Shown here in pieces: positions 13,703-19,480 of a stretch of 19,480 nucleotides of DNA. The stretch covers positions 1 to 19,480 of the forward strand of contig CALRCS010000006.1 in the NCBI GenBank assembly GCA_943354625.1, in the 5' to 3' direction. Made by a program: the position numbers and the translations under genes. The notes beneath the pieces were generated by a model. That model was not told the origin of the DNA, did not search any database, and saw nothing but the letters and a program-made list of their open reading frames with translations. The first letter of the stretch is position 1. Every line of letters starts with the position of its first letter. Origin of the DNA: Candidatus Nomurabacteria bacterium. GTDB taxonomy: Bacteria; Patescibacteriota; Minisyncoccia; Phycocordibacterales; PALSA-1337.

Positions 13703-14182
13703 ATGAAGAAAACATATTTACAAAAAGGATTTACATTGATTGAGTTACTAGTAGTTATCGCTATTATTGGAATTCTTTCATCAGTGGTGTTGGCGAGTTT
13801 GAGTACAGCAAGAAGTAAAGGTAAAGCAGCAGCTGTAAAAGCTGGAATGACAAGTCTTAGAACTCAAGTTGAAATAGTTTCAAATGGAGCTGGTTATGGT
13901 GCACCAACAGGTGGTACTGGTGCTGGGGCTACAGGAGCTTGTACAGGTAATGTTTTGGGTGATAATACAGTTACAAAGATAATTACATCAATAAATAATA
14001 GTGCAGCTCCAGCTGCAGTGTATTGTTCTGCAGATTCAGCGACAGCTGCTACTGCTTGGTCGGCAGCAATTATTTTACCCGATGCAACAGGAACTATTTG
14101 TGTTGATAGTTCTGGAGCAGCTAGAAGTACTGTTCTTTCAAGTATTACTACTTCGGTGCAGAATAATGGAGTTTGTATATAG
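13703..14182 (+). CDS. type IV pilin 1 (four cysteines)
   Basis: The 159-residue prepilin has a short basic leader (MKKTYLQKG) cleaved by prepilin peptidase between G9 and F10. The hydrophobic N-terminal helix FTLIELLVVIAIIGILSSVV follows, with E14 as the +5 glutamate needed for assembly. The soluble head is small and very rich in Ala, Gly and Thr. It has two cysteine pairs, C80/C108 and C133/C158; the second includes the ICVDSSG motif shared by all four pilins here and would close the C-terminal loop. Composition and small size suit a major pilin, as do its own promoter with a leader and its own terminator, but this is inference. Nucleotides 13722-13812 match pilin 2 at 84 of 91 positions. 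Confidence 0.9.
   Translation: MKKTYLQKGFTLIELLVVIAIIGILSSVVLASLSTARSKGKAAAVKAGMTSLRTQVEIVSNGAGYGAPTGGTGAGATGACTGNVLGDNTVTKIITSINNSAAPAAVYCSADSATAATAWSAAIILPDATGTICVDSSGAARSTVLSSITTSVQNNGVCI
13722..13812 (+). repeat. conserved pilin N-terminal coding block, pair A copy 1
   Basis: Matches 14343-14433 at 84 of 91 positions, while the downstream sequences are unrelated. The block encodes the cleavage site and N-terminal helix and could act as a recombination anchor between the two pilin genes. Confidence 0.7.
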
Positions 14183-14207
14183 ATAAGTTATCTAAATTAA
14201 TTAGTTT

Positions 14208-14238
14208 AAAAAACTTCCACCAAATAGGTGGGTTTTTT
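14208..14238. terminator. intrinsic terminator after pilin 1
   Basis: The inner stem CCACC/GGTGG is extended by AAAAAAC/GTTTTTT with a small TT bulge and ends in a T run, 26 bp after the pilin 1 stop. The A run makes it usable in either direction. It makes pilin 1 a separate transcription unit. Confidence 0.85.
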
Positions 14239-14286
14239 AATTTAAAATGATACTCTGTATCAATTTTTCAAATAATAAAGATTCTG

Positions 14287-14295
14287 TGTTATAAT
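14287..14295 (+). promoter_or_regulatory. extended -10 promoter (TGTTATAAT) for pilin 2
   Basis: TGT-TATAAT lies 28 nt before the ATG at 14324, just after the pilin 1 terminator. Confidence 0.5.
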
Positions 14296-14323
14296 ATTAG
14301 GTATATATTAATATTAATTAATT

Positions 14324-14803
14324 ATGAAAAAAATAAATTTTAAAAAAGGATTTACATTGATTGAGTTGCTAGTGGTCATAGCAATTATTGGAATTCTTTC
14401 ATCGGTAGTGTTGGCGAGTTTGAGTACAGCAAGGACTAAGGCAAAGATTTCAGCTTATAGTACTGAAATGGATTCAGTAAGAAAACAAGCAGAGCTGTTT
14501 TATAGTAATGGAAATACTTACACAGGTTTATTTGTTGTAGCTGGTACAGAGGTTGTGTCATCAGCCGATGCGTCAGTTCAAAATCTTCTAACAGCACTTC
14601 TTGCAAAGTCTGCTGACGGAAAGCTATACGGTACAGTTTCTGCTAGTGGTTATTCTTTATACGGACGAATCCCAGCTACAACTACAGACAGCCTAGCTGC
14701 TTCTCAGATATGGTGTATAGATAATCTCGGTAAGTCAGGAAATCCTAGTGCAGAGGCTACAGTAGAACAATTCACTACTACTGCAGCAACACAGTGTTGG
14801 TAG
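14324..14803 (+). CDS. type IV pilin 2
   Basis: The 159-residue prepilin has leader MKKINFKKG with cleavage after G9, then the same hydrophobic helix as pilin 1 with E14 (+5). The head (about 45-159) has a single cysteine pair, C131 in WCIDNLG and C158 as the second-last residue, which would form the D-region disulfide. The segment after the helix (AYSTEMDSVRKQAELFYSNG) resembles many Parcubacterial pilins. It is transcribed alone between its own promoter and terminator. Apart from the shared N-terminus it is not alignable with pilin 1 by eye, so the two probably have different roles or were made by recombination of heads. Confidence 0.9.
   Translation: MKKINFKKGFTLIELLVVIAIIGILSSVVLASLSTARTKAKISAYSTEMDSVRKQAELFYSNGNTYTGLFVVAGTEVVSSADASVQNLLTALLAKSADGKLYGTVSASGYSLYGRIPATTTDSLAASQIWCIDNLGKSGNPSAEATVEQFTTTAATQCW
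14343..14433 (+). repeat. conserved pilin N-terminal coding block, pair A copy 2
   Basis: Partner of 13722-13812 (84 of 91 identical), including exact runs over the FTLIE-coding part and over the GILSS to STA part. Confidence 0.7.
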
Positions 14804-14822
14804 GTTTTTATAAAATCTGATC

Positions 14823-14855
14823 ACAAAACTCCTCACTCAATGTGGGGAGTTTTGT
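14823..14855. terminator. intrinsic terminator after pilin 2
   Basis: A 14-bp stem ACAAAACTCCTCAC / GTGGGGAGTTTTGT with a single T-G wobble and a 5-nt loop, followed by TTATT, 20 bp after the stop codon. It is the strongest hairpin in the window. Confidence 0.88.
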
Positions 14856-14885
14856 TTATTCTTCCTATATTATGTTAATATATAT

Positions 14886-14891
14886 TATAAT
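14886..14891 (+). promoter_or_regulatory. -10 box (TATAAT) for pilin 3
   Basis: Perfect TATAAT 14 nt before the ATG at 14906, just beyond the pilin 2 terminator. No TG extension. The leader would be about 7 nt long. Confidence 0.45.
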
Positions 14892-14898
14892 TAACATA

Positions 14899-14943
14899 TT
14901 AAATTATGAGTAAAATAAATTTGAAAAATGGGTTTACTTTAAT
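14899..14943 (+). repeat. 45-bp perfect direct repeat, pilin pair B copy 1
   Basis: Identical to 15612-15656. It covers the last leader bases, the start codon and the codons up to FTLI of pilins 3 and 4, and conservation continues with few changes through the helix. This points to a recent tandem duplication or gene conversion. Confidence 0.85.
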
Positions 14944-15565
14944 CGAGCTTCTCGTAGTTATTTCTATCATCGGTCTTCTATCCTCAATAGTTTTAGCATC
15001 ATTAAGTACAACTAGAGTAAAGGCTGCTGATTCTGCAATTGTCGGTGATGTTCATGGTATACGAACTTCCGCTGAACTTGAACAGGATAATTTGGGAGGG
15101 AGATACAATTCAACGGGAAGTGAGATTTCTGGTCACAGTGTTTCAAATTTTACCACAGTTCCTTTAGATAAGGATAAAACAATATTTAGAAATCCAGAGA
15201 TTTCAAGAGCTGTTACAGATATTATGAAAAATAATGGTGGTTTAGATGGATATTTAAATATGAGTGCGGATGGATCTAGTTATGCTATGACTTTCCCAAT
15301 GAGGACTTCAGGTAATCATATATGTATAGATAGTAATGGAACTATAAAAATTCAGACAGTGGTAAATAATAATCCAATCTATACAGTACAATTATTAGGT
15401 AACCCTAGAAATATGGCTTATGCTTTGTTTATGTATAATAGGTTGTATTTTGCTAATTATGAACTTATAGAGGCTTATGTGAGCAGTGATTTGAGGGATA
15501 TTCACCTTGACATGAAGTTACGCTCTGGAGTGCTTGCTGATAGTCATGATACCAGCTGTAACTAG
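14906..15565 (+). CDS. type IV pilin 3 (large head with C-terminal loop insertion)
   Basis: The 219-residue prepilin has leader MSKINLKNG, cleavage after G9, E14 (+5) and helix FTLIELLVVISIIGLLSSIV. The head shares with pilin 4 the blocks DNLGGR.N.TGSE (61-73), KTIF.N (91-96), NGG (110-112), NM.A.G..YA..FP (118-131) and ICIDS.G (139-145). Its only two cysteines are C140 and C218, so the presumed disulfide encloses a loop of 77 residues. That loop is much longer than in pilins 1 and 2 and contains the aromatic, helix-like segment MAYALFMYNRLYFANYELIE. A long exposed loop suggests a minor, tip or adhesin-type pilin (inference). No terminator separates it from pilin 4. Confidence 0.9.
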   Translation: MSKINLKNGFTLIELLVVISIIGLLSSIVLASLSTTRVKAADSAIVGDVHGIRTSAELEQDNLGGRYNSTGSEISGHSVSNFTTVPLDKDKTIFRNPEISRAVTDIMKNNGGLDGYLNMSADGSSYAMTFPMRTSGNHICIDSNGTIKIQTVVNNNPIYTVQLLGNPRNMAYALFMYNRLYFANYELIEAYVSSDLRDIHLDMKLRSGVLADSHDTSCN

Positions 15566-15583
15566 TCTGTTTTTGTGAATCCG

Positions 15584-15592
15584 TGCTAAAAT
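15584..15592 (+). promoter_or_regulatory. extended -10 promoter (TGCTAAAAT) for pilin 4
   Basis: TGC-TAAAAT lies 26 nt before the ATG at 15619. Weaker than the other boxes; read-through from pilin 3 is also possible because no hairpin intervenes. Confidence 0.4.
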
Positions 15593-15611
15593 ATAGTCAT
15601 AATTAATGCAC

Positions 15612-15656
15612 TTAAATTATGAGTAAAATAAATTTGAAAAATGGGTTTACTTTAAT
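15612..15656 (+). repeat. 45-bp perfect direct repeat, pilin pair B copy 2
   Basis: Exact copy of 14899-14943, spaced 713 bp apart, which is the size of one pilin gene cassette. Confidence 0.85.
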
Positions 15657-16212
15657 TGAACTTCTTGTAGTTATTTCTATCATCGGTTTATTGTCATCAA
15701 TCGTATTAGCTACTATTAATACCGCTAGAGTTAGAGCATCTGACGCATCAATAATAGCAGAGGCCGTTGGGATAAAAGCATCTGCTGAAACTGAGTCTGA
15801 TAATCTAGGAGGAAGATTTAATAATACTGGATCCGAACTCGCTAGATGGAGTACAACGGGTTCTGATGGGAATATTATTAATAAAGACGGGACAATATTT
15901 GGTAATAAGCGTATACGAGAAGCTATGGCTCATATAACAGCAACTAATGGTGGACAAAATGGTAATATAAATATGAATGCTGAAGGCACAGGATATGCTA
16001 TAGTTTTTCCAGCAAAGACTCCTGGGAAATATATATGTATAGATAGTTCTGGAGTTAGTAAGGCTTACGTTTTGGTATCATATGGTCCATATCCTACTTA
16101 TCCACCAAAATCTGTTTGCGATCCTAAATCTGGAACTTGTCCCACTCCATTTCTTCCTCCTTTTCAAAATACAGAAATACTTTCTGATGAACATGATGTA
16201 ACATGTAATTAA
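15619..16212 (+). CDS. type IV pilin 4 (paralogue of pilin 3, four cysteines)
   Basis: The 197-residue prepilin has a leader and helix identical to pilin 3 through residue 31. The head aligns with pilin 3 through ICIDSSG (139-145). After that the two diverge: pilin 4 has a Tyr/Pro-rich loop with an extra close cysteine pair, CDPKSGTC (C167, C174), before the C-terminal cysteine C196 in EHDVTCN, where pilin 3 ends SHDTSCN. So the conserved outer pair C140/C196 frames a variable loop. It is 5 nt from the next gene, the coupling-protein-like ATPase, and probably shares its transcript. Confidence 0.9.
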   Translation: MSKINLKNGFTLIELLVVISIIGLLSSIVLATINTARVRASDASIIAEAVGIKASAETESDNLGGRFNNTGSELARWSTTGSDGNIINKDGTIFGNKRIREAMAHITATNGGQNGNINMNAEGTGYAIVFPAKTPGKYICIDSSGVSKAYVLVSYGPYPTYPPKSVCDPKSGTCPTPFLPPFQNTEILSDEHDVTCN

Positions 16213-16217
16213 AATAT

Positions 16218-18011
16218 ATGAATGAAGAAAGAGTAACATATTTTGGACAGACTGATTCCCGAAATAAAAAGGTTAAATTTGGCATTAAAGCCAAAGATCG
16301 TACCAAACATGTTTATGTTATTGGAAAAACAGGTATGGGAAAGTCTACATTACTAGAAAATATGGCTGTGCAAGATATTCAAAACGGGGAAGGTATGGCT
16401 TTCATAGATCCTCACGGAAAGACTGCAGAATTACTTCTTGAATATGTTCCAGAGCATAGAATGAAAGATGTGGTTTACTTTGCGCCTTTTGATACTGATT
16501 TCCCAATTTCTTTTAATGTATTGGAAAGTGTAGATCCGGGTAAAAGACATTTGGTTGTTTCTGGCCTTATGAGTACATTCAAAAAGATTTGGTTGGATGC
16601 TTGGTCTGCTAGAATGGAGTATATTTTAACAAATACTCTTTTAGCTCTTTTAGAATATCCAGAGGCAACCTTGCTCGGAGTAAATAGAATGCTTTCCGAT
16701 AAAGAGTTTCGTAAACAAGTTATTTCTTATGTTACAGATCCTTCTGTAAAGGCATTTTGGGTACAAGAGTTTGCAAATTATACAGAAAGAATGGCTGCAG
16801 AAGCAGTCCCAGCTATTCAGAATAAGATCGGACAGTTTACTGCAAATGCTTTGATTAGAAATATGATAGGCCAGCCAAAATCTACTTTTGATTTGCGAAA
16901 AATGATGGACGAAGGAAAGATTCTTATCGTAAACCTTTCTAAGGGACGTATTGGTGAATCAAATGCAAATCTTCTCGGCGGAATGATTATTACAAAAATC
17001 TATCTCGCTGCTCTTTCTCGTGCTGATATACCAGATAGGGTATTGAAGACTTTACCAAACTTTTACCTTTTTGTGGATGAGTTCCAATCTTTTGCAAATG
17101 AAAGTTTTGCCGATATTCTTTCTGAGGCTAGAAAATATAAATTAAATCTCACAATAGCTCACCAGTATATAGAGCAAATGGAAGAAGAAGTGCGTAATGC
17201 TGTATTCGGAAACGTTGGTACTATGATTATATTTCGTGTTGGTGCTCTTGACGCAGAAGTTTTGGAAAAGGAATTTATGCCACAGTTTACCGCTGAGGAT
17301 ATAGTAAACCTTGGTATTTTTCAAATCTATCTGAAACTGATGATAGATGGGATAAGTTCTCCACCATTTTCTGCTACAACACTTCCTCCGATAGCTCTTC
17401 CAGAAAGTTCAAGTATGGAAAAAGTAATTGCCGAGTCTCGTAGACAATACGCTTGTAATAAAGTGGATGTTGAAAAGAAAATTGATGAATGGATGGCACC
17501 AATAAAGGCCCCAGTAAAACCAAAAGACCCAGTACAGATTCCTGTAGTGCCACGACCGATTACACCAGAGCCAATCGTGAAAGCTCCAATTATTCATACT
17601 CCAATTACTCGTGCCCCAATTACCCATACTCCAACTGTCCATGCCCCAATCGTGCACGCCCCAGTAGCCCCACCTTTTGTCGCTCCTGTGTCTGTTGCTC
17701 AACCACGTCCTGTGGAACAAAAACCAATTCCTCCAGTTCAGAGAAATGATCATGTTCAGAATCCCATAGTCCATGCGCAAAAACCAAAGACAGTTTCTCT
17801 AAGTTCGCTTGCTAGTATTCCAAAAAATAATAATCAAAAGGATGCAAACCCACAAAGAGTCAGTGAATTAAAGAGCGCACTCGCTTCTATCTTAGCTTCA
17901 CAGCCCAACCCTCAAAAACCTCCAGAGAAGCCACCAATAGCCCGGGAAAAATATGAAATGAAAAAAGAAGTTCCAGAAGATGTACTTCGGAATGTACTTA
18001 AGGTAGAGTAA
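16218..18011 (+). CDS. VirD4/TraD-like type IV coupling ATPase with Pro-rich repeat tail
   Basis: The 597-residue P-loop ATPase is of the type IV coupling / TraM-recognition group. It has Walker A GKTGMGKST (36-44), the conserved AFIDPHGK (61-68), a central all-alpha-like region (110-230), VNLSKGRIGE (238-247), Walker B YLFVDEFQSF (283-292) and TIAHQYIEQM (312-321). These match coupling proteins that pump DNA or deliver substrates to secretion channels. No transmembrane helix precedes the motor, so the protein is soluble or recruited by partners. From about residue 400 the protein is disordered. It includes seven pentapeptide repeats of the pattern P-I-x-H-A/T (17571-17675) and further Pro/Gln-rich sequence. 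It follows pilin 4 by 5 nt, which suggests a functional link with the pilus. Confidence 0.82.
   Translation: MNEERVTYFGQTDSRNKKVKFGIKAKDRTKHVYVIGKTGMGKSTLLENMAVQDIQNGEGMAFIDPHGKTAELLLEYVPEHRMKDVVYFAPFDTDFPISFNVLESVDPGKRHLVVSGLMSTFKKIWLDAWSARMEYILTNTLLALLEYPEATLLGVNRMLSDKEFRKQVISYVTDPSVKAFWVQEFANYTERMAAEAVPAIQNKIGQFTANALIRNMIGQPKSTFDLRKMMDEGKILIVNLSKGRIGESNANLLGGMIITKIYLAALSRADIPDRVLKTLPNFYLFVDEFQSFANESFADILSEARKYKLNLTIAHQYIEQMEEEVRNAVFGNVGTMIIFRVGALDAEVLEKEFMPQFTAEDIVNLGIFQIYLKLMIDGISSPPFSATTLPPIALPESSSMEKVIAESRRQYACNKVDVEKKIDEWMAPIKAPVKPKDPVQIPVVPRPITPEPIVKAPIIHTPITRAPITHTPTVHAPIVHAPVAPPFVAPVSVAQPRPVEQKPIPPVQRNDHVQNPIVHAQKPKTVSLSSLASIPKNNNQKDANPQRVSELKSALASILASQPNPQKPPEKPPIAREKYEMKKEVPEDVLRNVLKVE
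17571..17675 (+). repeat. 15-bp tandem coding repeat (seven pentapeptide units)
   Basis: Seven consecutive units read PIVKA, PIIHT, PITRA, PITHT, PTVHA, PIVHA, PVAPP. The codons vary between units, so the repeat is maintained at protein level. A proline every fifth residue gives an extended, rod-like or polyproline-II linker. Confidence 0.85.
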
Positions 18012-18015
18012 ACTA

Positions 18016-19215
18016 ATGGAGCCGAAAAAACAGAAGAAAATCCTCATATTTTCACTAGTATATTACCCACGATTTATCGGTGGGGCGGAAATTGCTATAA
18101 AAGAAATAACAGATCGAATTTCTTCAGAAGAAATAGAGTTTGATATGGTTACACTTCGTCTTGATTCTAATCTTCCAAAATTTGAGAAAATAGGGAATGT
18201 AAATGTCTATAGGGTTGGTTTTGCAAATCAACAAAAAAATTCAAGTGATTCTCTTTCATGGTATTTACATCTAAATAAATATTTTATGCCAGTGACAGCT
18301 TTGTTGAAAGCTCTGTCACTTCATAAGAAAAATAAGTATGACGCCATATGGTCTATGATGGCTACATACAACTCCTTTGCAGCAGTACTCTTTAAAATAT
18401 TAAAACCAAAAGTTCCTTTTCTTCTATCCTTACAAGAAGGGGATCCAATTCCATATATAAAAAGACGCGCTCTACCAGTCTATCCACTTTTTAAAATGAT
18501 TTTCACAAAAGCAAATTATATTCAGACACTCTCACAACATCTCGCTGATTGGGCTTTGGACATGAATGCAAAATGTCCTATTCTAGTTGTGCCAAATGCA
18601 GTTGATTTTGAATTATTCTCAAAAAGGAAATCACATACAGATCTCGAAATATTGAAACAACAATTAGGAAAGAAAATAGATGATATTTTTATTATAACTA
18701 CATCAAGGTTGGTGGTAAAAAACGCTGTAGGAGATATCATATCTGCATTACAATATTTACCTGATAATGTGAAGTTTTTAATATTAGGAACAGGTTATCA
18801 AGAGATGGAATTAAAAGATCAAGTAAAAAGTTTGGGTCTAGAAAATAGAGTTAATTTTTTAGGATATGTTCCTCATAAAGAAATGCCACAATATTTACAT
18901 ATTTCTGATATTTTTATTAGACCATCTATTTCTGAAGGATTCGGAAATTCATATATAGAAGCGATGGCTACTGGAATCCCTGTTATTGCGACCCCCGTTG
19001 GTGGAATTGTTGATTTTTTGAAAGATGGAGAGACTGGACTTTTCTGTGAAGTCAATAATCCTAGAAGTGTAGCCCAAAAAGTTGAGAAACTTATTAAAGA
19101 TAAAGAGTCACGGGATTTTATTATAAAGAATGCCATCGAAATGGTAAAAGAAAAGTATCAATGGGACCTCATTGCAAGTGACATGAAGAATAAGGTATTC
19201 TTAAAGATAATATGA
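18016..19215 (+). CDS. glycosyltransferase, GT4-type GT-B fold
   Basis: This 399-residue cytosolic or membrane-associated sugar transferase would act in surface polysaccharide or glycoprotein assembly. The N-terminal Rossmann domain has the glycine-rich acceptor-side motif YYPRFIGGAEIAIKE (16-30). The C-terminal GT1 domain (about 220-385) has FLILGTG (254-260), FLGYVPHKEMPQYL (281-294) and the nucleotide-sugar signature E307-x7-E315 in SEGFGNSYIEAMATG, followed by PVIATPVGG. A retaining mechanism is expected for GT4. Donor and acceptor cannot be told. It begins 4 nt after the coupling ATPase and its stop overlaps the next start by ATGA. Pilin glycosylation is possible by context, but a general surface-glycan role is equally likely. 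Confidence 0.9.
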   Translation: MEPKKQKKILIFSLVYYPRFIGGAEIAIKEITDRISSEEIEFDMVTLRLDSNLPKFEKIGNVNVYRVGFANQQKNSSDSLSWYLHLNKYFMPVTALLKALSLHKKNKYDAIWSMMATYNSFAAVLFKILKPKVPFLLSLQEGDPIPYIKRRALPVYPLFKMIFTKANYIQTLSQHLADWALDMNAKCPILVVPNAVDFELFSKRKSHTDLEILKQQLGKKIDDIFIITTSRLVVKNAVGDIISALQYLPDNVKFLILGTGYQEMELKDQVKSLGLENRVNFLGYVPHKEMPQYLHISDIFIRPSISEGFGNSYIEAMATGIPVIATPVGGIVDFLKDGETGLFCEVNNPRSVAQKVEKLIKDKESRDFIIKNAIEMVKEKYQWDLIASDMKNKVFLKII

Positions 19216-19480
19216 AAATCCTTATTTCTACAGGAATATATCCGCCAGATATAGGTGGTCCGGCTCAATACGCTAGAAATCTCTATGAGACATGGAAAAA
19301 GCAGGGGCATGATGTAAAAGTCGCTGCATATAGATGGGAAAGGGCTTTCCCGACATTTCTTCGCCATTTTTTATTTCTTCTAAAGATTATTAGAAAAGGA
19401 TGGAATGCGGACCTGATCATTGTGCTTGATACTTGGAGTGCCGCTGTTCCGACTATGTATGCGTGTAAAATGATGGGTAA
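19212..19480 (+). CDS. glycosyltransferase N-terminal part (GT4-like), cut by window end
   Basis: An ATG at 19212 overlaps the previous stop by four bases (ATGA) and the frame is open to the window end, giving 89 codons. The N-terminus MKILISTGIYPPDIGGPAQY carries the glycine-rich motif YPPDIGGPAQYARNL of GT4 glycosyltransferases. ADLIIVLDTWSAAVP near residue 70 fits the end of the first Rossmann half. Translational coupling with the previous transferase suggests they act on the same glycan. The GT1 half lies outside the window. Confidence 0.85.
   Translation, partial: MKILISTGIYPPDIGGPAQYARNLYETWKKQGHDVKVAAYRWERAFPTFLRHFLFLLKIIRKGWNADLIIVLDTWSAAVPTMYACKMMG

Noticed and set aside
17571..17675. 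CRISPR-like or satellite array
   Set aside because: The 15-bp units are in-frame codons with varied third bases and no spacers, so they are a protein repeat.
17409..17780. 123-codon minus-strand frame rich in Trp and Asn repeats
   Set aside because: It is the antisense image of the proline-rich pentapeptide repeats in the coupling ATPase.
19213..19215. TGA read as glycine (code 25)
   Set aside because: TGA ends the desaturase and the first glycosyltransferase at the expected family length, and no in-frame TGA interrupts the large genes.

Overview
The window looks like a chromosome segment of a Candidatus Patescibacteria (CPR) bacterium, probably of the Parcubacteria side. The grounds are an AT-rich genome with small, tightly packed genes, a secretin-less type IV pilus operon, several FTLIE-type pseudopilins with a Cys-Ile-Asp-Ser motif, a ComF-like protein without the usual zinc finger, a small DUF5652-like membrane protein, and very few Shine-Dalgarno sequences. 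TGA acts as a normal stop (ends of the desaturase and of the first glycosyltransferase), which argues against the code-25 lineages (Gracilibacteria, Absconditabacteria). This assignment is inference from gene content; no marker gene is present.

Layout. 1-1776 is a disturbed region. It holds a possible 3' gene end, a GC-rich (~50%) remnant of a DEAH-box helicase, a complete IS3-family element (554-1704) with a programmed -1 frameshift site, and a 24-codon 5' gene remnant that stops exactly at the right IS end. Then come tRNA-Ser(CGA) on the minus strand, a small membrane protein and a membrane fatty-acid desaturase on the plus strand. A bidirectional terminator separates these from a minus-strand pair, comF and a membrane-anchored NodB-type deacetylase. 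comF and pilM diverge from a 32-bp promoter region.

5090-12266 is a type IV pilus operon in the order pilM, pilN, pilO, a small PilP-like protein, pilB, a single-domain response regulator, pilT, pilC. A low-GC AAA/DUF4143 ATPase gene (12341-13564) with its own repeat-containing promoter region follows. Next are four pilin genes (13703-16212) arranged as two paralogous pairs, the first two each with its own terminator. A VirD4/TraD-like ATPase with a proline-rich pentapeptide-repeat tail comes next, and then two GT4-type glycosyltransferases, the second cut by the window end.

How the genes may work together. PilM/N/O and the PilP-like protein would form the inner-membrane alignment complex, PilC the platform, PilB and PilT the extension and retraction motors, and the four pilins the fibre or its tip. 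The response regulator could tune motor activity. The coupling-protein-like ATPase, the divergent comF and the retraction motor together are compatible with a pilus used for DNA uptake or cell-cell contact. The sequence suggests this by context only. A recurring extended -10 box only 6-9 nt from start codons suggests that leaderless transcription is common here.
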